The notes under the pieces are model-generated. The model did not search any database, was not told the origin of the DNA, and was given only the letters and a program-made list of their open reading frames with translations. DNA of 64,000 nt from an uncultured Microbacteriaceae bacterium (lineage in GTDB: Bacteria; Actinomycetota; Actinomycetes; Actinomycetales; Microbacteriaceae): NCBI GenBank assembly GCA_937872445.1, contig CALMSL010000013.1:1-64000 (forward strand). The letters are read 5' to 3'. Shown one piece after another: positions 8,463 through 17,101 of this stretch. Within the stretch, counting starts at the first letter, position 1. Each line of letters opens with the position of its first letter. The position numbers and the translations under genes are program-made.

Positions 8463-9551
8463 TTACTTGACGCCGTACTTCGCGCAGGCGGCAGCGACCT
8501 CAGGAGTGCAGATATCCGAGGCCTTCGCGTCACCGTTGGCGACGACAGTTTCAACCTGCGCCGGGCCAACCGAGACCGGGGTCACGGCGATGAACGGCTT
8601 GCCGTAGAGCGTGCTGTTGGCGGTGGGCTTGTTGCCCTTCAGCAGCTGGATCGCGAGATCCGACGCCGCGGTTGCCTCGAGGCTGACCTGCTTGTAGACC
8701 GTCGCGGTCTGGTAGCCGAGCAGCACGTTCTGCAGACCGGCGACCGATGCGTCCTGACCCGATACCGGGACCTGACCAGCCAGACCGTTCTTCTGAAGCA
8801 CCTGGATGACGCCGGCCGCGTTGGTGTCGTTGGCGACCCACACCGCGTCCACCTTGCCGCCGAGCGAGGTCAGCGCCTGCTCGAAGTTGGTCGCGGACTT
8901 TTGTCCATCCCAGACACCGGTCGGCTCGGCGGCCGGCTTGATGCCCGCTGCGCTCATGGCCTTCACTGCGCCTTCGTGGAACAACAGGGCGTTGCCGTCG
9001 GCGGGGTCTCCACCCATGTAGACAACCTTCGCGGTAGCCGGGTCCTTGCCCAGGGCCTTGAGGCCGTCAACGATCATCTGGCCCTCAAGCTCACCGACCT
9101 TCACGTTGTCGAACGAGACGTAGTAGTCGGCGACCATCTTCGTGTCGGCACCGGAACCTGTCGTGATTCCGCGGTCGTACGCGATGACCGGGATACCCTG
9201 AGCTTGCGCCTTCTGGGTCACCGCGAGCGCCGCGCCGTTGTAGTCGTCGAGGATCATGACGCCGCAACCCTTGGTGAGCTGCTGGTCTGCAATGGTGGCG
9301 TACTTGTTGGTGTCACCCTGCGCGTTCTGGATGTCGGCCTCGAAGCCGGCATCCGTCAGCGCTTTCTGCAGTGCGGGGCGGTCGAGGCTCTCATAGCGGG
9401 GCGACGACGCCGAGTCGGGGAGGATGACACACGCGCGAGTTGACGCCGCCGGCGTGGCCCCGCCGGAGGTGGAGGTTGTCGAACAACCCGCCAGCAAAAG
9501 CGCCGTCGCGGCGACTGCCGTAACGATAGAGATCGATGAAGACGTCTTCAC
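8463..9551 (-). CDS. Sugar ABC transporter substrate-binding lipoprotein (XylF type)
   Basis: Extracytoplasmic receptor of the sugar importer. I chose the GTG at 9551 because AAAGGGAG lies six bases upstream and because it gives an immediate lipoprotein signal peptide: VKTSSS, a hydrophobic run, then the lipobox LLAGC. The product is 362 residues. The periplasmic-binding fold of family 1 (D-xylose/ribose class) is shown by PVIAYDRGI near residue 120, the YVSFDN segment and VSGQDASVAGLQ near 255. Xylose-like pentoses are the closest class but the sugar is not certain. It is the first gene of the binding protein-ATPase-permease unit. Confidence 0.9.
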   Translation of the reverse strand: MKTSSSISIVTAVAATALLLAGCSTTSTSGGATPAASTRACVILPDSASSPRYESLDRPALQKALTDAGFEADIQNAQGDTNKYATIADQQLTKGCGVMILDDYNGAALAVTQKAQAQGIPVIAYDRGITTGSGADTKMVADYYVSFDNVKVGELEGQMIVDGLKALGKDPATAKVVYMGGDPADGNALLFHEGAVKAMSAAGIKPAAEPTGVWDGQKSATNFEQALTSLGGKVDAVWVANDTNAAGVIQVLQKNGLAGQVPVSGQDASVAGLQNVLLGYQTATVYKQVSLEATAASDLAIQLLKGNKPTANSTLYGKPFIAVTPVSVGPAQVETVVANGDAKASDICTPEVAAACAKYGVK

Positions 9552-9772
9552 GGAACTCCCTTTCTTGTATTGGAGGAGAATATTCCTCGATAGCCGCTCT
9601 CGGACTTTGAGACGCGCCTTAAGCAGTTTGAACCTCATTAAACGGCGAAAAGATCCAAATAGATAACAAGACCGTAACAATACGGAAAGTTTCTCCCACT
9701 TTGACTTCACACCGGCGGTCAACTTCCGCTAAGGGCAGTTCCCCGTGCTGGCGCTTTCTCCCCCACGGGTAC
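9552..9772 (-). promoter_or_regulatory. Leader of the sugar ABC operon with a palindrome
   Basis: AT-richer gap upstream of the binding-protein gene. It contains the perfect palindrome CCGTA-acaa-TACGG at 9672-9685, a reasonable operator for a repressor of the operon. No regulator gene is adjacent, so the controlling protein would be encoded elsewhere. I could not assign a confident -35/-10 pair. Confidence 0.4.
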
Positions 9773-10570
9773 CTACGACTTACGCACCCGCCGGCTCAGC
9801 AGGAGCAGTGTGGCACCGGCCAACAGTAGCCCGGCACCCAGCAGCGGCCATCCGGTCGGGCTCGCGGGAGTGGTACCGCCATTGCCGTCGAGCGCGACCG
9901 TCACGTTGTGTACGCTCACGTTGGCGGGCGCACCGATCGTGCCGAGATTCAGGATGATCCCATCGTTCTGAATGGCTCCTGCGCCGCCGAGGCTCCCGTT
10001 GTTGGACAGGGAACCGAAAACTGCGGCATTGAAGCCGGGGCCAATGGCAATTTGAGACGCTGCGGAGGCTGTGACGGTGGCACCGGAGCCGATCGTGACT
10101 GCCGCGCCGTTGCCCGACCAGCCGCCACCAATGCCTGCGCTGGCCTGCCCCCCGGTGGCACTGAGCGAGCCGCCAACGCCACTGTCGTGAATCGTCGAGC
10201 GCGAACCGTTGGGAACCCACATGCCGGGAAGGTTGGTTGGGCCGATCAGTACCAGTGTTTTCCCGTTCAGGTCCAAGGTCACCGAGGTGAGCGTCGGTAC
10301 CATCGCGCGAGGGTCTGCCGCGGTACCGGTCAAGTCCTGAGTCAGCGTGATCGTGTCGCCGTCGGAGGCGGCAGCAAATTCGGCGGACAGATTCGCCACC
10401 GTATCCGTGGCCGCGAATGCGGCCGGAGCTGGCCCCACGAGGCTGAAGCCGGCAACCGTGGCAAGGGGGACAGCGGTCACGGCGATGCGAGAGATCTGTC
10501 GGCGCGGGGTGGGTTCGTCGGGCCTGGGTCGATCGGCTGCACCTCGTGCGTCAGTTGGTGCCGAACCCAT
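9773..10570 (-). CDS. Secreted C-terminally anchored protein, beta-solenoid-like
   Basis: 265 residues with no function I recognise. A basic N-terminus (TPRRQISR) is followed by a signal-peptide-like hydrophobic run ending PAPAAFAA. The body contains DGDTITLTQDL, TLDLNGKTL and Gly/Ser/Ala-rich stretches (GGGWSGNGAAVTIGSGATV), a pattern typical of right-handed beta-helix surface proteins. The C-terminus has a 19-residue hydrophobic helix after SPTGWP and ends SRRVRKS, which resembles a cell-wall sorting or membrane-retention tail but lacks a clear LPXTG motif. It stands alone between the sugar operon and the acyl-CoA oxidase. Confidence 0.7.
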   Translation of the reverse strand: MGSAPTDARGAADRPRPDEPTPRRQISRIAVTAVPLATVAGFSLVGPAPAAFAATDTVANLSAEFAAASDGDTITLTQDLTGTAADPRAMVPTLTSVTLDLNGKTLVLIGPTNLPGMWVPNGSRSTIHDSGVGGSLSATGGQASAGIGGGWSGNGAAVTIGSGATVTASAASQIAIGPGFNAAVFGSLSNNGSLGGAGAIQNDGIILNLGTIGAPANVSVHNVTVALDGNGGTTPASPTGWPLLGAGLLLAGATLLLLSRRVRKS

Positions 10571-10703
10571 TTCACCCCAGTTGCGTATCGTCTGTCCCAG
10601 TGAAGAAGCGTCAACAACCTACCGCAAATTAAGAGTCCAGCCCAGGAAACCGCCGCAGAAGACGCCAAGGGTGCTCCTTCGCCGCAGCGCCCCGGAGCGC
10701 AAA

Positions 10704-12797
10704 TTAGCGCTTCTTTTTCTTCTTCGCCTTCAGCACTTTCTCCTCGAGCGGAGCGTTGCCGGATGCCGCGAGCTCGCGGTAGTACGCCCGCGCCTCCTCC
10801 TGCCGCTCTGCCTCGATACCGGAAGAGATGGGCGCCCGCAAGTGGTCCTGCTCGTATCCGAACGCATCCACGAGATCCTGCACGTGCGGACGCAAGCGGG
10901 CGAGCAGCCGATCGATGTATGCGGTGATCGCCTGAGCGCGCTGCGGCGACAGCCGGCCGTGGATCAGGTACCAGGCCAGGTGTTTCTCAATCAGCCCTAG
11001 CCCGAACACGTCGTGCAGCCACTCGATGACCTGCCGGGTGCCCTCATCCTCGATGCCCTCGTACGCGCGCGTGAACGCCTCCCACTGCAGCAACTCGCCG
11101 TGGGCGCGCGCCGCCTCAATCAGCTCGTCCTGCTGCGAATTGAACAACTCCGCAGCCTCCTGCGGGGACATCTTCTCCGCCCCCCGCAGCCTGCCGGCGA
11201 GATCCGACACCATCGTCTCGACGCGGTCCGTGAGCAACTCCCGCTGCACATTCGTCTCGCGCAGCTCCTTCACGCTCCGCGCGGTCGACCCGAAATCCTT
11301 GATCGTCTGCGCCACCGTGCGCAGGCCCGTGCCGTGGATTGCGGCATCCGCAGCCTGCCCGACCACGAAGGAGGCAAGCGCACCGATGTCCGCATCCTTG
11401 AACTTGTCGCTGAAATCGGTGAGCAGGCGCTTCGCGACGAGCTGCAGCAGCACATTGTTGTCGCCCTCGAACGTGACGTACACGTCCAGATCGGCCCGTA
11501 ACCCCACAAGCCGGTTTTCCGCCATGAACCCTGCACCGCCGCACGCCTCGCGCGCCTCCTGCAGCGTGTCGAGAGCGTGCCAGGTGGAGAGCGGTTTCAG
11601 CGCCGCGGCAAGCGTTTCGAGATTCTGCCGGTCTTCGTCCGTATCGCCCTTCCCGCTGAAAACCGAGTCGAACGCCACGAGCAACTCGTCGTGCGCGAAC
11701 GTCTGCGCGTACGTCGTCGCGAGCCGAGGGATGAGCCGACGCTGGTGCCGCTGATAGTCCATGAGCACTTGCTCGTCCTCGCCCCCGGCCGTGAACTGGC
11801 GCCGCTCATTGCCGTACCGGATGGCGATTGCCAGCCCCAGAGCCGAGGCCGCCGTCGCCGCTCCATCCAGTGACACCCGACCCTGCACGAGCGTGCCGAG
11901 CATCGTGAAGAACCGCCGACCGGGGCTGTCAATCGGCGACGTGTAGGTGCCGTCCTCGGCGACATCCCCGTACTTGTTAAGCAGGTTCTCGCGAGGTACG
12001 CGCACCTCGTGAAACGCGAGCGTCCCGTTGTCGATGCCGTTGAGGCCACCCTTCCAGCCGTCATCCTCGCCCTCGATGCCGGGAAGGAAACCGTTGTCGT
12101 CGCGGATGGGCACGTACAGCGCGTGCACGCCGTGGCTCACGCCCTTCGTGATGAGCTGCGCGAACACCACGGCGGCCCTGCCGTCGCGCCCGGCGTTGCC
12201 GAGATACTGCTTCCACGCCGCCCGGAACGGAGTGTTGATGACGAACTCCTGCGTCCCCTCGTCGTACGTCGCCGTCGTCGCGAGGCTCGCCACATCCGAT
12301 CCGTGGCCGATCTCCGTCATCGCGAATGCGCCGGGAAGCTCAAGTTTCATGAGCGGCGGAAGCACGTGATGGTGCCGTTGGGTGCCCAACTGCACGATCG
12401 CCGAGCCGAACAGCCCCCACTGCACGCCGCCCTTGATCTGCAGCGACGGGTCGGCGGAGACGAGCTCCTCGAACGCGGTGATGTTGCCGCCATTGTCCTC
12501 GAGCCCGCCGACGGAGATCGGGAACGCGCGATGCACCGCACCGTGTTCGACGAGCAGATGGAGCTGGGCGAGCGCGCGCTCCCTCTGCTCTTCGAGCGAC
12601 AGGCCATCCCTGCGGTGCAGTGCAGGGTCCTTCACGAACTCGCGAGCTTCGCGCCGCACGTCGCCCCACGTGCCCATGAGCAGGTCGTTCAAAACCTTCA
12701 CGTCGACGGATGCGGCGGCACCCTTCGTTGCGGCGGCACTGTCGAGGTGCTCATCCACTTCGGCGGAAAGCTGGCTCTGCGACGCAGGTGCAGACAT
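10704..12797 (-). CDS. Acyl-CoA oxidase/dehydrogenase
   Basis: FAD-dependent oxidation of acyl-CoA in beta-oxidation. The ATG at 12797 has AAGGAG five bases upstream and gives 697 residues; the frame stays open far upstream but that part is antisense to the DMT transporter. The middle domain carries FAMTEIGHGSDVASL, the usual ACAD/ACOX motif, and GGAGFMAENRLVGLR with TFEGDNNVLLQ closes the helical domain. A further C-terminal acyl-CoA oxidase domain follows. The protein ends in a lysine run (KAKKKKKR), an unusual basic tail. Whether oxygen or an electron-transfer flavoprotein takes the electrons cannot be decided from sequence. Confidence 0.88.
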   Translation of the reverse strand: MSAPASQSQLSAEVDEHLDSAAATKGAAASVDVKVLNDLLMGTWGDVRREAREFVKDPALHRRDGLSLEEQRERALAQLHLLVEHGAVHRAFPISVGGLEDNGGNITAFEELVSADPSLQIKGGVQWGLFGSAIVQLGTQRHHHVLPPLMKLELPGAFAMTEIGHGSDVASLATTATYDEGTQEFVINTPFRAAWKQYLGNAGRDGRAAVVFAQLITKGVSHGVHALYVPIRDDNGFLPGIEGEDDGWKGGLNGIDNGTLAFHEVRVPRENLLNKYGDVAEDGTYTSPIDSPGRRFFTMLGTLVQGRVSLDGAATAASALGLAIAIRYGNERRQFTAGGEDEQVLMDYQRHQRRLIPRLATTYAQTFAHDELLVAFDSVFSGKGDTDEDRQNLETLAAALKPLSTWHALDTLQEAREACGGAGFMAENRLVGLRADLDVYVTFEGDNNVLLQLVAKRLLTDFSDKFKDADIGALASFVVGQAADAAIHGTGLRTVAQTIKDFGSTARSVKELRETNVQRELLTDRVETMVSDLAGRLRGAEKMSPQEAAELFNSQQDELIEAARAHGELLQWEAFTRAYEGIEDEGTRQVIEWLHDVFGLGLIEKHLAWYLIHGRLSPQRAQAITAYIDRLLARLRPHVQDLVDAFGYEQDHLRAPISSGIEAERQEEARAYYRELAASGNAPLEEKVLKAKKKKKR

Positions 12798-12963
12798 CAC
12801 GACTCCTTGTGTTCTTTCCAGTCTCCTCTCCACGGTAGGTCGGCGCACGGCGCACCGGAAATGCGCCGTGCGTTTTCCACCGGTGAACGGCCGAAACTCG
12901 CGCGAATTTTGTGAGCACCTTCCAGCGCTTAGAGTTGATCTCACTCTTTTCGAACGGTCCTGA

Positions 12964-13872
12964 ATGCTCACTGTCCTCGTCGGTGTCACCGCCGCGCTCG
13001 TGTACGGTTCCGCCGACTTCCTGGGCGGTATCGCGTCCCGGCGCATCAGCCCGATTCGGGTGACGGCAATCGGCGCCGCATCCGGCCTCGTCGTCCTGTT
13101 CGCCGCCGAAACCGTCATCGGCGGGCGCTGGTCGTGGGAAGCGCTGCTGTACGGCGGCATCTCGGGCATCACGGGGGCGATCGCGATCACGCTGCTGTAC
13201 GCGTGCCTTGCGATCGGGCCGATGAGCATTCTCTCCCCGCTCACCGCGCTCGTCTCCGCGTTCGTGCCGCTCATGGCAGGTGTCATCCGGGGCGAACGAC
13301 TCACGACTCTCGGATACGTGGCGATCGGCATCGCTCTCGTCGCGGTCGTTCTGGTCGGCTTCGTGAAGGAAGAGGGCGCGATCCGGCCGAGCCTGAAAGC
13401 ACTGCTCATGGCGATTAGCTCGGGTGCCATGATCGGCGCATTCCTCATCCTCATCGACCTGACGCCGGATGACGCCGGGCTTGTTCCGCTCATCGCCAAC
13501 CGCGCCGTGAACGGCATCATCATGTTTGCCGTCGTCGGGGTGCTTGCCCTGTGGATGCGGCGCAGAAAGCAACCCGCGGGCGGCGAGCTCGCGATGGAAC
13601 CCGTCGAACCGCGCGTCGGGATGTTGAGCCTCGGGTGGCGCGCCGGCCTGGGGATCGCCGTCCTGGCGGGAGTCATCGACGCGACCGCGAATGCTCTTCT
13701 CCTCGTCGGCCTGAGGCTGGGCGATCTGTCCGTGATTTCGGTGCTGACCGCCCTCTACCCTGCCGGCACAATCATCCTCGCCGCGATCGTGCTGAGGGAA
13801 CGCATTGCGCCGGTCCAGGCCATCGGACTCGTGCTTGCGCTCATCGCCGCCGGGATGCTCGCCGTCGCATAG
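12964..13872 (+). CDS. DMT superfamily (EamA) transporter
   Basis: 302 residues with ten predicted membrane helices arranged as two EamA repeats, each starting with an uncharged helix such as VTAALVYGSADFLGGIASRR and including the typical segment GPMSILSPLTALVSAFVPL. Typical substrates of the family are metabolites or amino acids moved outward; the substrate here is unknown. It is divergent from the acyl-CoA oxidase across a 166-base gap in which AT-richer sequence (about 12900-12955) should hold both promoters. Only 24 bases separate its stop from the convergent paaX gene. Confidence 0.85.
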   Translation: MLTVLVGVTAALVYGSADFLGGIASRRISPIRVTAIGAASGLVVLFAAETVIGGRWSWEALLYGGISGITGAIAITLLYACLAIGPMSILSPLTALVSAFVPLMAGVIRGERLTTLGYVAIGIALVAVVLVGFVKEEGAIRPSLKALLMAISSGAMIGAFLILIDLTPDDAGLVPLIANRAVNGIIMFAVVGVLALWMRRRKQPAGGELAMEPVEPRVGMLSLGWRAGLGIAVLAGVIDATANALLLVGLRLGDLSVISVLTALYPAGTIILAAIVLRERIAPVQAIGLVLALIAAGMLAVA

Positions 13873-13896
13873 CCGGGGACTCGCCGACCTGACCGG

Positions 13897-14766
13897 TCAG
13901 CCGCTCACGAACCGATCGGCGTCCGCCGCGAGCTCCCAATTGAGGCGGTCGAACAACTCCGCACTCCCGAATCCCGGCCAGTTGGCGGGCAATACGGCCG
14001 GCTGCAGGCCAGGATCCAGATAGGCGATCACGCGCCACCGATCCAACATCGTCACGTAGTTCGCGAACGCACGGACTGGGTCATCCGCAGGACCATAGTC
14101 GCCGAAAGCGCGAAGAAATCGGCGGTGGAGCGTCGCAATCGCGTCGAGATCCCACCAGCGGGCGACCGCCGCGCTCAGCGAGCCGTGCGGTTGCGGGGTG
14201 TCCGTGATGAACACGGTCGCGCACGGGCGGAGCTCCAGTTCGGCCAGGATCTCCTCCACCTCGTCGGTGAGCGCCGTCGGTCCGATCCACAGGCCGGTGG
14301 AAACTTTGCCGCAACCGATCCAGGCGAGCCGCTTGCGCAATTGGTGCCTGGCCGCTCGCTGAGACTCGGGGACGGTGAACGACACGAGGCACCAGGGGCC
14401 TCCGTCGCGCTGTTGCCGGGAACCGAAGATCATGCGGTCCCCGCGTTCCAGCATCGGCAGCGATGCCGGGTTGAGTCGGTAGCCCGGCTGCCGGTTGACT
14501 GTCTCGGGCAGGAGCAGCCCTTTGCTCTTCACCCGCGACACCGCGGTGCGCGCGTGGGAGCTCGGAATTCCGACCGCATCCATCAGTCGGATGAGTTCGG
14601 CAGTGGATATCCACCCGCCGAGGCCGCGCAGGTAGCACCCGATGATGGTGCGCAGCACCGAGGTCGCGCTGCCCGGGCGGGAGTCGAGGTCGTCGGGGAT
14701 CACCGTCCGGTCACCGCCGGAGCGGGTCGCGGTGCGACCGTCCCGAACGGAGCGATAGCTGCTCAC
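13897..14766 (-). CDS. PaaX family transcriptional regulator
   Basis: 289 residues with the PaaX organisation: an N-terminal winged helix (SVLRTIIGCYLRGLGGWISTAELIRL...SSHARTAVSRVKSKGLL), a central domain, and the C-terminal PaaX_C region with AFANYVTMLDRWRVIAYLDPGL. Known PaaX proteins repress aromatic catabolism and respond to CoA-thioesters. Here the ATG overlaps the kynureninase stop by four bases, making it the last gene of the tryptophan-to-anthranilate operon. It is therefore a good candidate for the operon's own regulator, sensing a pathway intermediate; that role is inference. About 30 polar residues precede the winged helix. Confidence 0.88.
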   Translation of the reverse strand: MSSYRSVRDGRTATRSGGDRTVIPDDLDSRPGSATSVLRTIIGCYLRGLGGWISTAELIRLMDAVGIPSSHARTAVSRVKSKGLLLPETVNRQPGYRLNPASLPMLERGDRMIFGSRQQRDGGPWCLVSFTVPESQRAARHQLRKRLAWIGCGKVSTGLWIGPTALTDEVEEILAELELRPCATVFITDTPQPHGSLSAAVARWWDLDAIATLHRRFLRAFGDYGPADDPVRAFANYVTMLDRWRVIAYLDPGLQPAVLPANWPGFGSAELFDRLNWELAADADRFVSG

Positions 14767-15968
14767 GGCAACTCCGCGGCGATGGCCTCAACCCCGATCC
14801 GAACCTCGTCGAACCGTGTCGTCAACGGCGAGAGGCCGAGCCGCAGCCCGTTCGGCCGGCGGAAGTCGGGGATGATCCCTCGTGCCCACAGCCGGGCGTT
14901 CACGTCGGCGAACGACGGATGGTCGATCGTGATGTGGCTGCCGCGGCGGGCCGGATCGCGCGGGGACGACAACGCGACGCCGCGGGGCAGAAGCAGCTCG
15001 TCGACGAGGTCGACGGCGTAGGTCGTGAGTTGTTCCGACTTCGCGCGGATTGCTTCGATCCCCGCCTGGGCGACGAGGTCGAGCATGTCCTGGATCGCGA
15101 GCATGCCAATGACTGCCGGCGTACCGCTCAGGAACCGGCGGATGCCGTCGTGCGGCTCGTACTCCGGCCCCATCACGAACGGCTCGGTCGTCCCCATCCA
15201 GCCCTGAATGGGCTGGCGGAACGTGTCCTGGTGTTCCGCGCGGACGTATCCGAACGCGGGAGACCCCGGACCGCCGTTGAGGTACTTGTAGGTGCAGCCC
15301 GCCGCGAGGTCGACGCCCCACGCATCCAGGTCCATCGGCACCGACCCCACCGAGTGGCACAGATCCCACAGCACGAGCGCCCCGGCGTCGTGGGCGATGG
15401 CGGTGATCGCCGGTGCATCCGCCAGGAACCCGGACCGGTACGCGACGTGGCTGAGCACCACGAGCGCGGTGTCCGGCCCGATTGCGTCCGCCACTTGCTC
15501 TGCGGTTACCCCGGCGTTCGGGTCGGGCGTGACCCACTTCAGGGTCTTGCCGCACTCTGCGGCGATGCCCTGCAGGATGAACCGGTCGGTAGGAAAGTTG
15601 TCGGTGTCGACGATGATTTCGTTGCGGTCGGGGCGGGCATCGAGCGCCGTGCGGATGAGCTTGTACAGGATGACTGTCGTGGAATCGCCCACGAAAACCT
15701 GGCCCGCGGCCGCGCCGAGGGTGATCTCGCCGATCCGGTCCCCGACGGTGAGCGGCAGGTTGTACCAGCTTTCATCCCAGCCGCGAATCAGGCGGGCGCC
15801 CCACGAGTCCGTGACGAAACTGGAAAGCCGGTCGGCGGTCGCCGTCGTGGGCCGGCCGAGCGAATTCCCGTCGAGGTAGGCGATAACGTCGTTCGACTGA
15901 ACGAAACGGTTGGGGAAGCCGCCCAGCGGGTCGGCTGAGTCGAGCTCGTGTGCGCGGGATTCGGTCAT
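14763..15968 (-). CDS. kynU: Kynureninase
   Basis: PLP enzyme cleaving L-kynurenine to anthranilate and alanine. 401 residues, normal length. Conserved features are YLDGNSLGRP (31-40), the GDSTTVILYKL segment (95-104), WDLCHSVGSVP near 201-211 with the PLP-binding Asp, and GCTYKYLNGGPG with the Schiff-base lysine at about 228. The start codon overlaps the amidohydrolase stop (ATGA) and the stop overlaps the paaX start, so translation is coupled on both sides. Together with KynA it makes the first and third steps of the kynurenine pathway. Confidence 0.95.
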   Translation of the reverse strand: MTESRAHELDSADPLGGFPNRFVQSNDVIAYLDGNSLGRPTTATADRLSSFVTDSWGARLIRGWDESWYNLPLTVGDRIGEITLGAAAGQVFVGDSTTVILYKLIRTALDARPDRNEIIVDTDNFPTDRFILQGIAAECGKTLKWVTPDPNAGVTAEQVADAIGPDTALVVLSHVAYRSGFLADAPAITAIAHDAGALVLWDLCHSVGSVPMDLDAWGVDLAAGCTYKYLNGGPGSPAFGYVRAEHQDTFRQPIQGWMGTTEPFVMGPEYEPHDGIRRFLSGTPAVIGMLAIQDMLDLVAQAGIEAIRAKSEQLTTYAVDLVDELLLPRGVALSSPRDPARRGSHITIDHPSFADVNARLWARGIIPDFRRPNGLRLGLSPLTTRFDEVRIGVEAIAAELP

Positions 15969-17101
15969 GTGAGGTGCTCCTCCAGATTGTCGTGATCGAT
16001 GAGTCGTGCGGTGGCGAGCCAGTGGGCGGGATCATCCTGCTGGGGATGAGTGATTCGGCTGATGCGCTGGCCGAGTGTGCCGGGGGCGGGCGCGGGGGCG
16101 ATCGCCGCCGCGAGTGCGTCGAGTTCGAGCCCCGCGTGTTCGAGCGCGAGAAGCTCGCGTTCGTTGACTCCCACCGGCAACGGCCCGTTGCCGAGGTCGG
16201 TGCCGTACCGGATGCGCCCTCCCGCCGCGTGGAAGCGGCGCACGTTGTCGTTGGCGACCGCGAAATCTTCGCTGAAGCGCCCCCAGCCGTGGATGTCGAG
16301 GGTGCTCACCCAGCTCATCGCCTTCGCCATGGCGGCAATCAGATCGTCGGGCAGGCGTTCGCTCCACGGCGCGTGCGCCAGCAGGTCGACTCCGGCGGAG
16401 AACGCGCGGGCGGCCTGCCCTGCCCCTTGCGCGTGCGCGGCCACCGCCACGTGCCGTTCGTGGGCGTGGCCGACAATCGCGGCAAGGGTCGCGTCCTCGA
16501 AGACCGGACCGGCATCCGAATTGAGCGCGACCTTGATGAACGTCGCCCCCGCGTCGATTTGTTCGTCCACGGCGGTGGGTGCGTCGTCGGGGATGGCGAC
16601 TTCCCGCGATGCGTCGGGCGGCGCCCAGCCGCTCGCGGTCGGATATCCCCCCGGGGCAGTGAGCAGCTGGCCGGCGATTCGCACCTCGGGCAGCGCCGTG
16701 ACGGTTGGCCAGGTTCTGGCGGACTCCAGCCCCCAACCGAAATCGTGGGCCACGGCGATTCCGCCGCCGAGCAGCGCTGCGCCGTCGATCAGGCCGAGGT
16801 GCACGTGAGCGTCCCGAAAGCCGGGGAGGATGGTGCCGGCGAGGTGGGCGGATGCCGTCGGGTCGGAATCCGAGGCGAGACGGAATCCGCCTGCATCCGC
16901 GACGATCGCCGTCGGACCGTGCCAGCCGTCAAGCCAGCAGTCGTCGACGGTGAAGCAGAACCCGCTCCCCGAGGGACCGGCCCATCCGGCATCTCCGCTC
17001 CCTGAGGAGGCCGAAGGCCGTCTCGAAGGGAGCCTACCGGGATGCCCCCTTCGAGACGCGTGCTGCGCACGCTCCTCAGGGAGCGGCGGCTCGCTAGCCA
17101 A
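15965..17101 (-). CDS. Amidohydrolase in the kynurenine operon; candidate N-formylkynurenine hydrolase
   Basis: Metal-dependent amidohydrolase of the imidazolonepropionase/prolidase-like type. Metal ligands visible are HVH in [10 protein letters not shown] (residues 99 and 101), a candidate carboxylated lysine in [11 protein letters not shown], His in VAAHAQGAG, His in LLAHAPW, and Asp in YGTDLGNGP. It sits between kynA and kynU, where an N-formylkynurenine formamidase is needed and no KynB-type gene is present; that role is inferred. The only in-frame start is a TTG at 17101 that overlaps the kynA stop. Using it, residues about 5-35 (Arg/Pro/Ser-rich) are encoded by a palindromic repeat. An unrecognised start or a frameshift in the repeat is the alternative. 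Confidence 0.8.
   Translation of the reverse strand: MASEPPLPEERAQHASRRGHPGRLPSRRPSASSGSGDAGWAGPSGSGFCFTVDDCWLDGWHGPTAIVADAGGFRLASDSDPTASAHLAGTILPGFRDAHVHLGLIDGAALLGGGIAVAHDFGWGLESARTWPTVTALPEVRIAGQLLTAPGGYPTASGWAPPDASREVAIPDDAPTAVDEQIDAGATFIKVALNSDAGPVFEDATLAAIVGHAHERHVAVAAHAQGAGQAARAFSAGVDLLAHAPWSERLPDDLIAAMAKAMSWVSTLDIHGWGRFSEDFAVANDNVRRFHAAGGRIRYGTDLGNGPLPVGVNERELLALEHAGLELDALAAAIAPAPAPGTLGQRISRITHPQQDDPAHWLATARLIDHDNLEEHLT
16997..17087. repeat. Palindromic repeat family A, copy inside the kynurenine operon
   Basis: Two inverted units: GCTCCCTGAGGAGG...TCTCGAAGGGAGC with a GGCCGAAGGCC inner stem, and CCCTTCGAGACG...CTCCTCAGGGAGC with an inner GTGCTGCGCAC hairpin. It lies between the kynA stop and the conserved part of the amidohydrolase, and in the amidohydrolase frame it contains no stop codon. 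Confidence 0.8.

Noticed and set aside
12798..13676. Continuous minus-strand open frame extending upstream of the acyl-CoA oxidase
   Set aside because: The ATG at 12797 has a good ribosome-binding site and a normal family N-terminus. The extra 290 residues are antisense to the DMT transporter and have the biased composition of a shadow frame in GC-rich DNA.
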